The position numbers and the translations under genes are program-made. The notes under the pieces were generated by a model. It was not told the origin of the DNA, made no database searches, and saw only the letters and a program-made list of their open reading frames with translations. This document shows positions 1 to 7,586 of a stretch of DNA of 33,727 nt, piece by piece. Origin of the DNA: Planctomycetota bacterium (GTDB lineage: Bacteria > Planctomycetota > UBA8108 > UBA1146); contig DQQH01000235.1 in NCBI GenBank assembly GCA_015664425.1, forward strand, positions 1 through 33,727, in the 5' to 3' direction. Position 1 is the stretch's first letter. Every line of letters starts with the position of its first letter.

Positions 1-9
1 GATGTCAGC

Positions 10-882
10 ATGTTCGAAGTTCTGAGGGAAGCAGAGCGATCTGGATTCTCCAACCGGCACACCCCGTCCCAGGATTCGACGCCCGACCCCATCGCCGAGC
101 GGGGTTCCCCTGATCCTTCTCTGCTCCTGGGCGACGATGGCTCGGCCGGGAATCACCGTACCACGAGCCAGAAACGCAAACGGGTTGACCTCGATGACCC
201 GGTGGCCAGGATTCCTCGATCAAAAGAACTTCCCGTCATCGACCCGACCCTGAAGAGTTCGAGAGTTCCGGTGATTTCATGGTGGGGAAGGCGGCTGGAG
301 GTGAGGATGGCAAACGTGGTCGTCGTCGCCGTCGGGTTCATCCTGGCGCTCTTCCTCAGTTTTCAGCTCGGAATTCAGAAGGGAACCTCCGATCTCCCCG
401 AGGTGATGGGAAAAACCGATGATCCACCCTGGTTTCCTGTCATCGATCCGGACCCGGAACCGATCGAGGTGATTCGATCGCCCGTGGATGCCGAGGGTAA
501 CCCCATCGCCATCGTTCCGTCGACAGTCGAGAGCGCAGAGGTTTCCATTCAACCCGCAGTCCACCTCGAACCTCGCAGACTCTACGTCGTGATGGTCGCC
601 CAGACACTCCGGGACCCGGCACAGACCGATCGTCTGGTCCGCTATCTCAACAGTCAGGCGATCGGCGCTTCGGCAAACGTGTTGACCGGCCGTGGCAGGG
701 ACGGGACTCGGATGAGTGTCTTCGTTGGCCCCTTCGAGGAGAGGGTCGAGGCCCAGAAGGTATGCGGTGAGGTCCGCCGCCTCCGTCGGGCGGTCGGGAC
801 CGACTTCAAGGAGTCCTACCCGACCCGAGTGGAGTTCAGCGTCGAAGAACTCAAGCGCTTCGGCGTCCGTGTGAGGCAGTAG
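10..882 (+). CDS. SPOR-domain single-pass membrane protein
   Basis: This is a 290-residue envelope protein. It has a polar cytoplasmic N-terminus of about 100 residues, one hydrophobic helix at about 101-120 (ANVVVVAVGFILALFLSFQL), a proline- and acid-rich linker, and a C-terminal SPOR-like domain at about 189-260 (LYVVMVAQTL to the VFVGPF stretch). SPOR domains bind septal peptidoglycan stripped of stem peptides, so a cell-division or cell-wall role is likely, but the exact role is inference. The frame is open to the left edge of the window. ATG at 10 gives a natural-looking start (MFEVLREAER), but the gene could begin further upstream. It is followed after 26 bases by the DUF89 gene and may be the end of an operon entering from the left. 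The domain call is fairly sure; the function is not. Confidence 0.75.
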   Translation: MFEVLREAERSGFSNRHTPSQDSTPDPIAERGSPDPSLLLGDDGSAGNHRTTSQKRKRVDLDDPVARIPRSKELPVIDPTLKSSRVPVISWWGRRLEVRMANVVVVAVGFILALFLSFQLGIQKGTSDLPEVMGKTDDPPWFPVIDPDPEPIEVIRSPVDAEGNPIAIVPSTVESAEVSIQPAVHLEPRRLYVVMVAQTLRDPAQTDRLVRYLNSQAIGASANVLTGRGRDGTRMSVFVGPFEERVEAQKVCGEVRRLRRAVGTDFKESYPTRVEFSVEELKRFGVRVRQ

Positions 883-908
883 CTAGAAACGGACGGGCAG
901 CTTCTGAT

Positions 909-1784
909 TTGAAGGCCGTTCCCCACTGCTACCCCTGTGCGCTGAGGCGGGCTCTGACCACCGCCAGCAGGGTCACCGACGATGGCTGGCTCCAGCAGAA
1001 GGTGATCGATGAGGGGATGCGCGCCCTCGCCGATGCCGAGCCTGACCAGACCCCGGCAGAACTGGTTTCCTTCCTTCTCGATTCGGTTCACCGGACCCTC
1101 GGGGTCTCCGACCCGTGGGAGTCGGAGAGGAGCCGCTGGCTCGAGGAGATGCTCTCTGTTCGCGAAGCTCTTGAGAAAAGTCTCGATGGTTCCCAGCAGC
1201 CTCTCCGCCGTGCCCTCCTGCTCTCTGCTCGCGCCAATGTCTTCGACAACGAGATCCTCAGCACCCAGGCGATTCGCGAGGACCTCACCCTTCTGGGCCT
1301 GCGCGGCGGAGGCGATGCCGACAGCGGATTTGCGTTCGATGACTTCGACCGCTTCCAGGCCGATCTGGCAAGCGCTGGCTCCCTCTTGATTCTTCACGAC
1401 TCGGCGCCTGAACTTCCCTTCGACCGGGTTCTGCTGGAGAGGATCCTGGTTGAGCGACCGGGCCTGAAGATCACCTCCATCGTCAGGCGCGCCCCCCTGC
1501 TCCTCGATGCGGTCGCCGCCGATGCCCGTGTCGCCGGGATCGAGGAACTGGTCGACGGGGTGGTTCCCCTGGAACTGCCGGGAAACGTGGGATCGGGCGA
1601 GGGGATGCGAAATCTTGTATCCCTGGTCGAGGCTTCCGATCTGGTGATTGCCAAGGGGCAGGGTCATTACGAGACGATGGTGGAGGCGGGGATCTCCTGT
1701 TATTCGCTGATGCGGGTGAAGTGCCCGGTGATGGCCTCGGCACAGGGATGCAGGATCGGTGATCTTCTCCTGGTCAAAAACTGA
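909..1784 (+). CDS. DUF89 / ARMT1-like damage-control phosphatase family protein
   Basis: The 291-residue length fits the prokaryotic DUF89 family (metal-dependent phosphatase fold). Family signatures seen are the N-terminal CxxC (HCYPCALRR, residues 7-14), the metal-site region LILHDSAPELPFDRVLLE (about 160-177), AKGQGHYETM (248-257) and KCPVMA (271-276). The family acts on phosphometabolites, thought to remove damaged sugar phosphates or pantetheine phosphates. The substrate here is unknown. Compared with the usual DNAGE motif this protein has DSAPE, so the Asp is kept but the Asn and Gly are changed. Activity may therefore be altered. The start is TTG, the only one that keeps the CxxC at the expected distance; no clear Shine-Dalgarno site is visible. 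The OsmC-like gene follows after 9 bases. Confidence 0.78.
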   Translation: MKAVPHCYPCALRRALTTASRVTDDGWLQQKVIDEGMRALADAEPDQTPAELVSFLLDSVHRTLGVSDPWESERSRWLEEMLSVREALEKSLDGSQQPLRRALLLSARANVFDNEILSTQAIREDLTLLGLRGGGDADSGFAFDDFDRFQADLASAGSLLILHDSAPELPFDRVLLERILVERPGLKITSIVRRAPLLLDAVAADARVAGIEELVDGVVPLELPGNVGSGEGMRNLVSLVEASDLVIAKGQGHYETMVEAGISCYSLMRVKCPVMASAQGCRIGDLLLVKN

Positions 1785-1793
1785 GGAAACGCC

Positions 1794-2201
1794 ATGGTCC
1801 TGATGAAGGGACAGTATCTCGGGGATCTCCGCTCGCTGGTGAGGCATCAGCCCTCCGGAGAAGTTGTGCAGACCGATGCCCCGGTCGACAACGAGGGCAG
1901 AGGAGATTCCTTCTCACCTACCGATCTTCTCGCTGCCGCGACGGTGACCTGCATGATGACAACGATGGGGATCACGGCCCGTGATCACGGCTGGAACCTC
2001 GAGGGCACCCGATTCAGCGTCGAGAAAGAGATGGCCAGGAGTGGAATTCGACGGGTCGGGGGTCTCCTCATCCGCTTCTCCTTGCCACCGGGACTTTCCC
2101 CCGAAGCCAAATCGCTCCTCGAGGGTGCTGCTCGAGGTTGCCCGGTGGAGTCGAGCCTCGCCGAGGGGCTCTCTCTCGAGGTTGTCTTCGACAGGGCCTG
2201 A
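1794..2201 (+). CDS. OsmC family protein (possible peroxide reductase)
   Basis: This is a 135-residue OsmC/Ohr-superfamily protein. The core runs from the N-terminal beta region (GQYLGDLRSLVRH) through SPTDLLAAATVTCMMT to GCPVESSL. The two family cysteines are present, at about residue 53 (in VTCMMT) and 116 (in GCPV). In characterised OsmC/Ohr proteins this pair reduces organic hydroperoxides in the cytoplasm. The short sequence resembles the general YhfA/OsmC type rather than classical Ohr, so the substrate is open. ATG at 1794 is preceded by a short purine stretch (TGAGGAAA). A second in-frame ATG lies nine bases downstream. It is probably cotranscribed with the DUF89 gene and is followed directly by a 10-bp inverted repeat. 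Confidence 0.85.
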   Translation: MVLMKGQYLGDLRSLVRHQPSGEVVQTDAPVDNEGRGDSFSPTDLLAAATVTCMMTTMGITARDHGWNLEGTRFSVEKEMARSGIRRVGGLLIRFSLPPGLSPEAKSLLEGAARGCPVESSLAEGLSLEVVFDRA

Positions 2202-2239
2202 GGGCCCTTCCTTGCCCGAAGTTGACAGCGGAAGGGCCC
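2202..2239 (+). terminator. Perfect 10-bp inverted repeat after osmC-like gene, possible terminator
   Basis: GGGCCCTTCC at 2202-2211 pairs perfectly with GGAAGGGCCC at 2230-2239 across an 18-base loop, immediately after the OsmC-like stop codon. No T-run follows, so classical intrinsic termination is uncertain. The right arm lies in the spacer of the promoter described next. Confidence 0.45.
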
Positions 2240-2250
2240 CCATCTAGGAT
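2222..2250 (+). promoter_or_regulatory. Sigma70-type promoter for the SH3b gene
   Basis: A perfect -35 hexamer TTGACA (2222-2227) is followed by a 17-base spacer and TAGGAT (2245-2250), which matches the -10 consensus at four of six positions. This predicts a leader of roughly 190 bases before the chosen GTG start at 2447. The -35 sits in the loop of the inverted repeat and the spacer contains its right arm. Confidence 0.6.
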
Positions 2251-2446
2251 CATCGGCGAGAATGAGATGGGGAGATTCGGGTGTTCCCCGCGTCTCGGAC
2301 GCCTTAAGCCCGGGGATTGGCACCTCCGGGGAAGGGTGTCGAGCGCCTCCGGTTCGCCCGCTCCCGGAAGATGGATTAATGAAACGACGGGGTCTGAACG
2401 GGCCCTGAGTGTTTTGTTCTGTGACGACAGGAAAGGTCACCCGCTC

Positions 2447-3712
2447 GTGGAATCACTCAGCGACTGCAACGTGTGTCGGCCGATTCGAATTGATTCCCGT
2501 GGCAGGCAAAGCGCCTGTGCGCGACGCCTTCTCTTTTTGTGCCTGCTCTCTGTATTTCTCCTGGCTGTGGGTCAGTCGGGGATCTACTCGCAAGAGGTGC
2601 CGGATGAGAAGGCCTGGTTGGGTGAGGTGACAGGAAGCATGGTCAACGTCCGTACCGGGGCGTCGACCAATCATTTCCCGTTCATGCGTCTTGCTCGTGG
2701 CTCCGATGTTGTCGCTGTCGGCGGCAAGGGTGAGTGGGTCGAAATTCTCGTCCCCGCCTACCGAAAAATATGGATCCACAGAGATTACGTCGAGGAGGCA
2801 GGGGAGAACCTGAGAGTGAAAGGCAGCCGTGTCCGGTTGCGTGCTACTCCGGGAACCCGGAACGCTCCTCTCGGTATGACAAGGAAGGGGCAGATCCTGA
2901 TTCTCGCCGGCGAGGATGATTCCAACGCCGAGTGGGTGGGGGTGATGGCTCCAATGGAAGCTCATGCGTTTATTCACAGAGACTACATCGATCACAAGAA
3001 CGACCTCGAAGCATCGATGGTCGCCACAGTTTTTCGTGGAATTCGTCCCGTTGCCCTTGCTGGCGCGACGACGACAGATTCTGGCTCGATCTCTGGCGCC
3101 CCTGGCGGTGGAGACGACAAAAAAGGATCTCCCGAGAAGGGTGATGGCCGTGAGATCCGCATGCTGGGTGCTCTCTCTGAGAGGCTCCAGCCGATTTACG
3201 AAAAGTTTCAGTCTGAAACCAAGAAAAACCCGCGGGATTGGCAATTCGCTTCGATTCTCGAGAGCCTGCTTGCGATCGAGAAGGGCAGCGAGGATGTCGC
3301 GGAGATTGAAGTTGCGGTAGAGCTTTCACGGAACATCCGTGAGCACTGGTTGCCGCTTCACCAACGAATTGTTGTCATTGAAAAGGACCAGGCGGAGGCC
3401 CGTCGCCAGCGGGAAATCGCCAAATCCAAGGAAACCGAAATACTTAGAAGAACGGGGCAGAGGGGCTCGCGCGAGGAAAAACAATTCCTCGCTGTGGGCT
3501 GGATCGTCCCGCTGGGGAAACACCGAAAAGTCGAGGGGACTCACAAACTACTCAAAGGGAATCGGCTCCTCTATTACTTGAAGAGTGATGAGGTAGACCT
3601 GAACGAGTACGTGAACAAACGAGTCGGAGTTGAAGGGGTGGTTGAAGAACAACCCCCGAGCGCTGGAGCACAATTGATACGCCTGACTCGATTGAAGGTC
3701 CTTTCCGAATAA
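2447..3712 (+). CDS. Secreted or membrane-anchored tandem SH3b-domain protein
   Basis: The track ORF starts at 2138, inside the OsmC-like gene and upstream of the promoter, so that N-terminus is not real. GTG at 2447 is preceded by AGGAAAGG and gives a 421-residue protein. It starts with a basic segment and a hydrophobic export signal at about 27-48 (LLFLCLLSVFLLAVGQSG). Two bacterial SH3-like domains follow: about 58-114 (containing VNVRTGAS and WIHRDYVEE) and about 122-180 (VRLRATPGT to FIHRDYID). Next come a low-complexity linker, a charged helical region rich in E/K/R, and a small C-terminal beta domain (FLAVGWIVPLG to LTRLKVLSE) that looks like an OB-type or repeated SH3 fold. SH3b domains commonly bind cell wall or protein partners outside the cytoplasm. 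No enzymatic motif is visible and the specific role is unknown. Confidence 0.7.
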   Translation: MESLSDCNVCRPIRIDSRGRQSACARRLLFLCLLSVFLLAVGQSGIYSQEVPDEKAWLGEVTGSMVNVRTGASTNHFPFMRLARGSDVVAVGGKGEWVEILVPAYRKIWIHRDYVEEAGENLRVKGSRVRLRATPGTRNAPLGMTRKGQILILAGEDDSNAEWVGVMAPMEAHAFIHRDYIDHKNDLEASMVATVFRGIRPVALAGATTTDSGSISGAPGGGDDKKGSPEKGDGREIRMLGALSERLQPIYEKFQSETKKNPRDWQFASILESLLAIEKGSEDVAEIEVAVELSRNIREHWLPLHQRIVVIEKDQAEARRQREIAKSKETEILRRTGQRGSREEKQFLAVGWIVPLGKHRKVEGTHKLLKGNRLLYYLKSDEVDLNEYVNKRVGVEGVVEEQPPSAGAQLIRLTRLKVLSE

Positions 3713-3789
3713 CTCGTGGGCGACTTGACCACGCCCTTCGAAAGGCTTTCCCAGTGGGCTCACCCTGTTACTAGGGAGCGAGCCAAGCC

Positions 3790-5340
3790 ATGGAAATGAT
3801 GGACTACGCCATCTTCGCCGCAGTGGCGGTGGCGGCAGGCTGGGTGTTTGCGCAATTGCTCACCCAGCGGTCGTCATCCCGTGCCCAATTAGAGCGCAAA
3901 AAGTTTCTGGGCGAAGCCCACTCCGAGATCAAATCCCTTCGTGATGACGCTCGAAGCGATACCGAAAAATGGGTAACCGAGCAGAGACAGACTGCCTCGA
4001 AGGAATTCAAAGAGGGACGTGATCGGCTCAAGGAAGGTGACGATCGCCTTTCCAAGCGCGAGGACAATCTCGAGCGAAAAATGGACCTGCTCAACAACAA
4101 GGAGCGGCAGGTCGACCGCAAGGAGGAAGTCCTCGTCGAGCGGGAAGCCCTGGTAGGTACCAAACAAGCCGAGGCCGAAGCGCTCATCGAGAAGGAAAAG
4201 GAAATCCTCGAGCGCGTTGCATCTCTCTCGAGAGACGAGGCGCGAAAGACACTGCTGGAGAGGATGGAGCGAGATCTCGATCATGAAGGGGACATCCTTG
4301 TCGCCCGGATGATCGAGCGTGTGGAAGGCAAGGTCGAACTGCGGGCGAAGGATGTCCTCGCTTCAGCGATTCAGAGGCTCTCCTCCGCCTACTGTCAGGA
4401 GAGCACCGTAACCAGCATCGAACTGCCCAGCGATGACATGAAGGGCCGGATCATCGGCCGTGAGGGCAGGAACATCCGCGCGATCGAAAAAACCACGGGA
4501 GTCGACGTCATCGTCGATGACACTCCTGGAGTGATCACCATGTCCTGTTTCGACCCGATCCGGCGGGAGATGGGTTGCCGGGCGATGCAGGTGCTGATCA
4601 AGGATGGACGCATCCACCCGACGCGAATCGAAGAAGTCGTCGCCGAGACGAAGAAGGAAATCAACGAACTGATCCAGAAAACTGGAGTCCAGGTCTCCTA
4701 CGACCTCGACATGCCCGGGATCCACCCGAAGCTCGTCACTCTCCTCGGTCGGCTACGTTTCCGCACTTCCTACGGACAGAACGTTCTCGGGCACTGCGTC
4801 GAAGTCTCCAATCTGTGTGGCATGCTCGCTGGCGAATTGAACATCGACGTGGCTCTTGCGAAGCGTTGTGGGCTCTTCCATGACATCGGCAAAGCGGTCG
4901 ATCACCAATTCGAAGGAGGTCACCCCGAGATCGGGGCGACACTGCTGCGGCGATACGACGAGGCACCCGAGATTTGCAATTCGGCAGCCTCCCACCACAA
5001 CGATGTGCCACAGGAATCGATTTTCGCCGTTCTCACCCAGGCTGCTGACTCAATTAGCGGTTCGCGGCCCGGTGCCCGAGGGGAATCCCTCGAGCGTTAC
5101 GTGCAGCGCCTCGAGAAGCTGGAATCCCTCGTCGCCAGTTTCGGCGGAGTCAAGACTGCACAGGCGATCCAGGCGGGCCGTGAGGTTCGTGTCTTCGTCA
5201 ATGCTCAGAAAATAAATGACAAGAAGGCAGTTCGTCTCTGCCATGACATCGCCAAGGAGATCGAGGGACAACTCACCTACCCCGGGGAGATCAAGATTAC
5301 CCTGATCCGCGAGACTCGAGTGATCGAGTACGCAAGATGA
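3790..5340 (+). CDS. rny: Ribonuclease Y
   Basis: This 516-residue protein matches RNase Y in length and order. It has an N-terminal membrane anchor (about 5-25), a long charged coiled coil (about 30-190), a KH RNA-binding domain with GRIIGREGRNIRAIE near 220-235, an HD hydrolase domain with the metal-binding HD pair in GLFHDIGKAVDHQ (about 361-373), and the typical ending TLIRETRVIEYAR. RNase Y is the membrane-tethered endoribonuclease that starts mRNA decay in many bacteria lacking RNase E. ATG at 3790 has a purine-rich AGGGAG about 10 bases upstream. The ymdB gene follows after 10 bases, and this rny-ymdB adjacency is conserved in Bacillus and many others. PNPase, a known degradosome partner, is encoded about 4.6 kb downstream. 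Confidence 0.97.
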   Translation: MEMMDYAIFAAVAVAAGWVFAQLLTQRSSSRAQLERKKFLGEAHSEIKSLRDDARSDTEKWVTEQRQTASKEFKEGRDRLKEGDDRLSKREDNLERKMDLLNNKERQVDRKEEVLVEREALVGTKQAEAEALIEKEKEILERVASLSRDEARKTLLERMERDLDHEGDILVARMIERVEGKVELRAKDVLASAIQRLSSAYCQESTVTSIELPSDDMKGRIIGREGRNIRAIEKTTGVDVIVDDTPGVITMSCFDPIRREMGCRAMQVLIKDGRIHPTRIEEVVAETKKEINELIQKTGVQVSYDLDMPGIHPKLVTLLGRLRFRTSYGQNVLGHCVEVSNLCGMLAGELNIDVALAKRCGLFHDIGKAVDHQFEGGHPEIGATLLRRYDEAPEICNSAASHHNDVPQESIFAVLTQAADSISGSRPGARGESLERYVQRLEKLESLVASFGGVKTAQAIQAGREVRVFVNAQKINDKKAVRLCHDIAKEIEGQLTYPGEIKITLIRETRVIEYAR

Positions 5341-5350
5341 GGACGAACTG

Positions 5351-6214
5351 GTGAAAATCCTTATTATTGGCGACATCGTCGGACGTCCTGGACGGCGCAT
5401 CGTGCGGAAATGGGTTCCCATCCTCCGGAAAGAATGGGATCTCGATCTGGTCATCGCCAATGCCGAGAATTCCGCCGCTGGGTCCGGTATCACCCACAAG
5501 ATCTTCCGGGATCTTCGAAGTTGCGGCATCGATGTGATGACGATGGGCGATCATTCCTGGAAACGGCGTGACAACATCGAGGTCTTCGAAAAAGAAGAAC
5601 TTCTTCTGCGGCCGCAGAACTACCCTCTCGAGGCGGTTGGAAAAGGGGTGATCACCATCGAGGCTCGTGGGGACGTTCCCGTCGGTCTGGTGGTGGTGCT
5701 CGGGAGAGTCTTCATGGATGGTGGCGATTGTCCCTTCCACTGCGTCGATCGAGCTCTGGAGTCCTTTTCCGATGACGTTCGTGTGAGAATCGTCGAATTC
5801 CACGGGGAAGCAACGAGTGAAAAGACTGCCGCGGGCTGGCACCTGGACGGTCGCATCTCCTGTCTCTTTGGCACCCACACCCACATTCCGACCGCCGATG
5901 CCCGGGTGCTCCCCCAGGGCACCGCCTACATCACGGATATCGGTATGACCGGCCCCTACGACGGTGTGATCGGTCGGATGGCGAAACCGGTGCTGCACAA
6001 GTTCATCACCGGGATGCACGCGCCTTTTTCCGTCGCCGAGGAAAATCCGCATCTGTGCGGGATTCTGCTAGAGGTCGATCCTTCGACTGGCAAGGCGCTC
6101 TCGGTGAAGCCGGTCGACGTCATCGACGACGAGTCCGTCCAGTTCTGCCACGAAGTGCTCGATGGGGGTGGCCTCGAGGTTCCAGAGGGTGACGGCGAAG
6201 CTTCCTCGGCGTAG
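5351..6214 (+). CDS. ymdB: YmdB family 2',3'-cyclic-nucleotide phosphodiesterase
   Basis: This is a 287-residue metallophosphoesterase of the TIGR00282/YmdB type. Visible metal-site elements are IGDIVGRPGRR (Asp8), NAENSAAGSGIT (Glu39, Asn40), the GDHSW motif (His68), EFHGEATSEK (His151) and FGTHTHIPTADARV (His176, His178). The ending TDIGMTGPYDGVIG is a family hallmark. In Bacillus subtilis YmdB hydrolyses 2',3'-cyclic nucleotides and influences development and biofilm genes. The usual GNH motif reads GDH here, changing the expected Asn67 to Asp, which may affect metal binding. The start is GTG, ten bases after the rny stop. Adjacency to rny supports a joint role in RNA turnover or signalling. 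Confidence 0.92.
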   Translation: MKILIIGDIVGRPGRRIVRKWVPILRKEWDLDLVIANAENSAAGSGITHKIFRDLRSCGIDVMTMGDHSWKRRDNIEVFEKEELLLRPQNYPLEAVGKGVITIEARGDVPVGLVVVLGRVFMDGGDCPFHCVDRALESFSDDVRVRIVEFHGEATSEKTAAGWHLDGRISCLFGTHTHIPTADARVLPQGTAYITDIGMTGPYDGVIGRMAKPVLHKFITGMHAPFSVAEENPHLCGILLEVDPSTGKALSVKPVDVIDDESVQFCHEVLDGGGLEVPEGDGEASSA

Positions 6215-6297
6215 AGGATTCGTCCTGCGCTGGGTTTGAGCCTCTTTCTTACCTCTTCTCAGCGACCCCTTTGTTCTGATGATAGGGAGCCTGGAGC

Positions 6298-6759
6298 ATG
6301 CGAGTCATCCTTCAGAGGGTCAAACGGGCAGAGGTGCGAGTCGATGGCGCGACGGTCGGCCACATCGGTCCGGGCCTCCTCCTTCTCGTTGGCCTCGGTC
6401 GAGGCGATGGGGAAGATGAACTCCGGTGGATGGCGAGAAAGATCGCCGGACTGAGGCTCTTTGCTGGCGAAGGGGGAGGCTTCGATCGGTCCCTCGTCGA
6501 CATGGGATACGAGGTTCTCGCAGTCTCACAGTTCACCCTCTATGGTGACTGTCGCAAGGGTAGGCGCCCCAGTTTCGATGGTGCCCTGGGGCCAGAGGAA
6601 GCAAAACCTTTGATGGCCAGGTTTCTCGAAATTCTTGCAGAGGAAAAGATCAATCGTGTCGAGAGTGGCCGCTTCGGCGCAATGATGGAAGTCGATCTGG
6701 TCAACGATGGTCCCGTGACGTTGACCCTGGTGAGAGAAGCTGGCGGAGGATCGCAGTGA
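6298..6759 (+). CDS. dtd: D-aminoacyl-tRNA deacylase
   Basis: This 153-residue protein is a full-length DTD. It removes D-amino acids (and glycine from tRNA-Ala) from mischarged tRNAs in the cytoplasm. It starts with the typical MRVILQRVKRAEV and carries both active-site signatures: SQFTLYGD at 77-84 and NDGPVT at 136-141 (the cross-subunit GP motif). ATG at 6298 follows AGGGAGCC at good spacing, after an 83-base gap from ymdB in which I see no convincing promoter. Its stop overlaps the start of the J-domain gene by four bases, so the two are probably translationally coupled. Confidence 0.97.
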   Translation: MRVILQRVKRAEVRVDGATVGHIGPGLLLLVGLGRGDGEDELRWMARKIAGLRLFAGEGGGFDRSLVDMGYEVLAVSQFTLYGDCRKGRRPSFDGALGPEEAKPLMARFLEILAEEKINRVESGRFGAMMEVDLVNDGPVTLTLVREAGGGSQ

Positions 6760-7571
6760 ACTTGCCGGAGGACAATTTCATCGATCACTATCTGGTGTTG
6801 AAAGTTCCCCCTGATTGCAAGCCGAAAAAATTGCGAATTGCCTTCCGAAAGCGTCTTCTGGAAGTGCACCCCGACAAACTGGTGGAGCCTGTTGATGACC
6901 ATCAACTCCAGGAAGTGATGATCGCATTCGAGATTCTCTCCGATCCCGATCTCCGGCAGGCATACGACCGGATCTGGAAAATCGAAAAAGGTGGGGGAAC
7001 GGCAGATTCCTCGCGCCTGCTCCATGTCACCGAATCGGCGCGGCCGGTGAACCGTGCCCGTTCGATCCTCTACCTGCTTCTCGAGGAAAGAGCTGACGAA
7101 GCACTCGAGAGGCTGCAGGAATTGGAGCCAGTCGAGCGCAGTTTCCTGCGTGAACACTTGCGATCCGAGGAATTTATCGATGCAGCATTTCTCCTCGGGG
7201 AGGTGGAGGAGTCGAGAAATCGCTGGGTGCAGGCGCTCCAGTGGTACGAGGAGGTCGTCCGCTCAGAGGCTAGACGGCGATGGCACCGTCCCTGCCATGG
7301 CGAGGCCATCGACCGTGCCAGGCGGCTTCTGGTCCGCAGGGCGGCGGTAAAAACGGTCGAGCCGAGGGTGGCCCTTGAGTACCTCCGCAGGGCAGAACGC
7401 CTGGGGCTCGATCGCAGCGGCAAGGTGGAGGTTGCCAAGAAACGGGCTCAGTGCTACCTCCAGATGGAGATGAAGGCGGAGGCGGCACGCCACCTTCAGG
7501 TGGCTATCGAACTTCAGCCTCAGGTGAAGGGGATCGGCCGGTTGCTCGCAGCCCTCGAGGGCTATCTGTAG
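6756..7571 (+). CDS. Soluble J-domain protein with TPR-like helices
   Basis: This is a 271-residue cytoplasmic protein. An N-terminal J domain (about 8-74) contains the HPD motif at 38-40 (EVHPDKL) and the helix IV ending DLRQAYDRIW. The HPD loop stimulates the ATPase of DnaK/Hsp70 partners. The remainder is helical and TPR-like (for example ERLQELEPVERSF and RHLQVAIELQPQ). There is no glycine-rich or zinc-finger region, so this is not classical DnaJ but a specialised co-chaperone; the client is unknown. GTG at 6756 overlaps the dtd stop (GTGA). The sugar nucleotidyltransferase gene follows after 15 bases. Confidence 0.82.
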   Translation: MNLPEDNFIDHYLVLKVPPDCKPKKLRIAFRKRLLEVHPDKLVEPVDDHQLQEVMIAFEILSDPDLRQAYDRIWKIEKGGGTADSSRLLHVTESARPVNRARSILYLLLEERADEALERLQELEPVERSFLREHLRSEEFIDAAFLLGEVEESRNRWVQALQWYEEVVRSEARRRWHRPCHGEAIDRARRLLVRRAAVKTVEPRVALEYLRRAERLGLDRSGKVEVAKKRAQCYLQMEMKAEAARHLQVAIELQPQVKGIGRLLAALEGYL

Positions 7572-7586
7572 AAGGAGGAAAAGTCG

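Noticed and set aside
816-1847. 343-residue antisense ORF over the DUF89 gene
   Set aside because: It spans the gap and parts of neighbouring genes opposite real coding frames; the translation has no recognisable domain.
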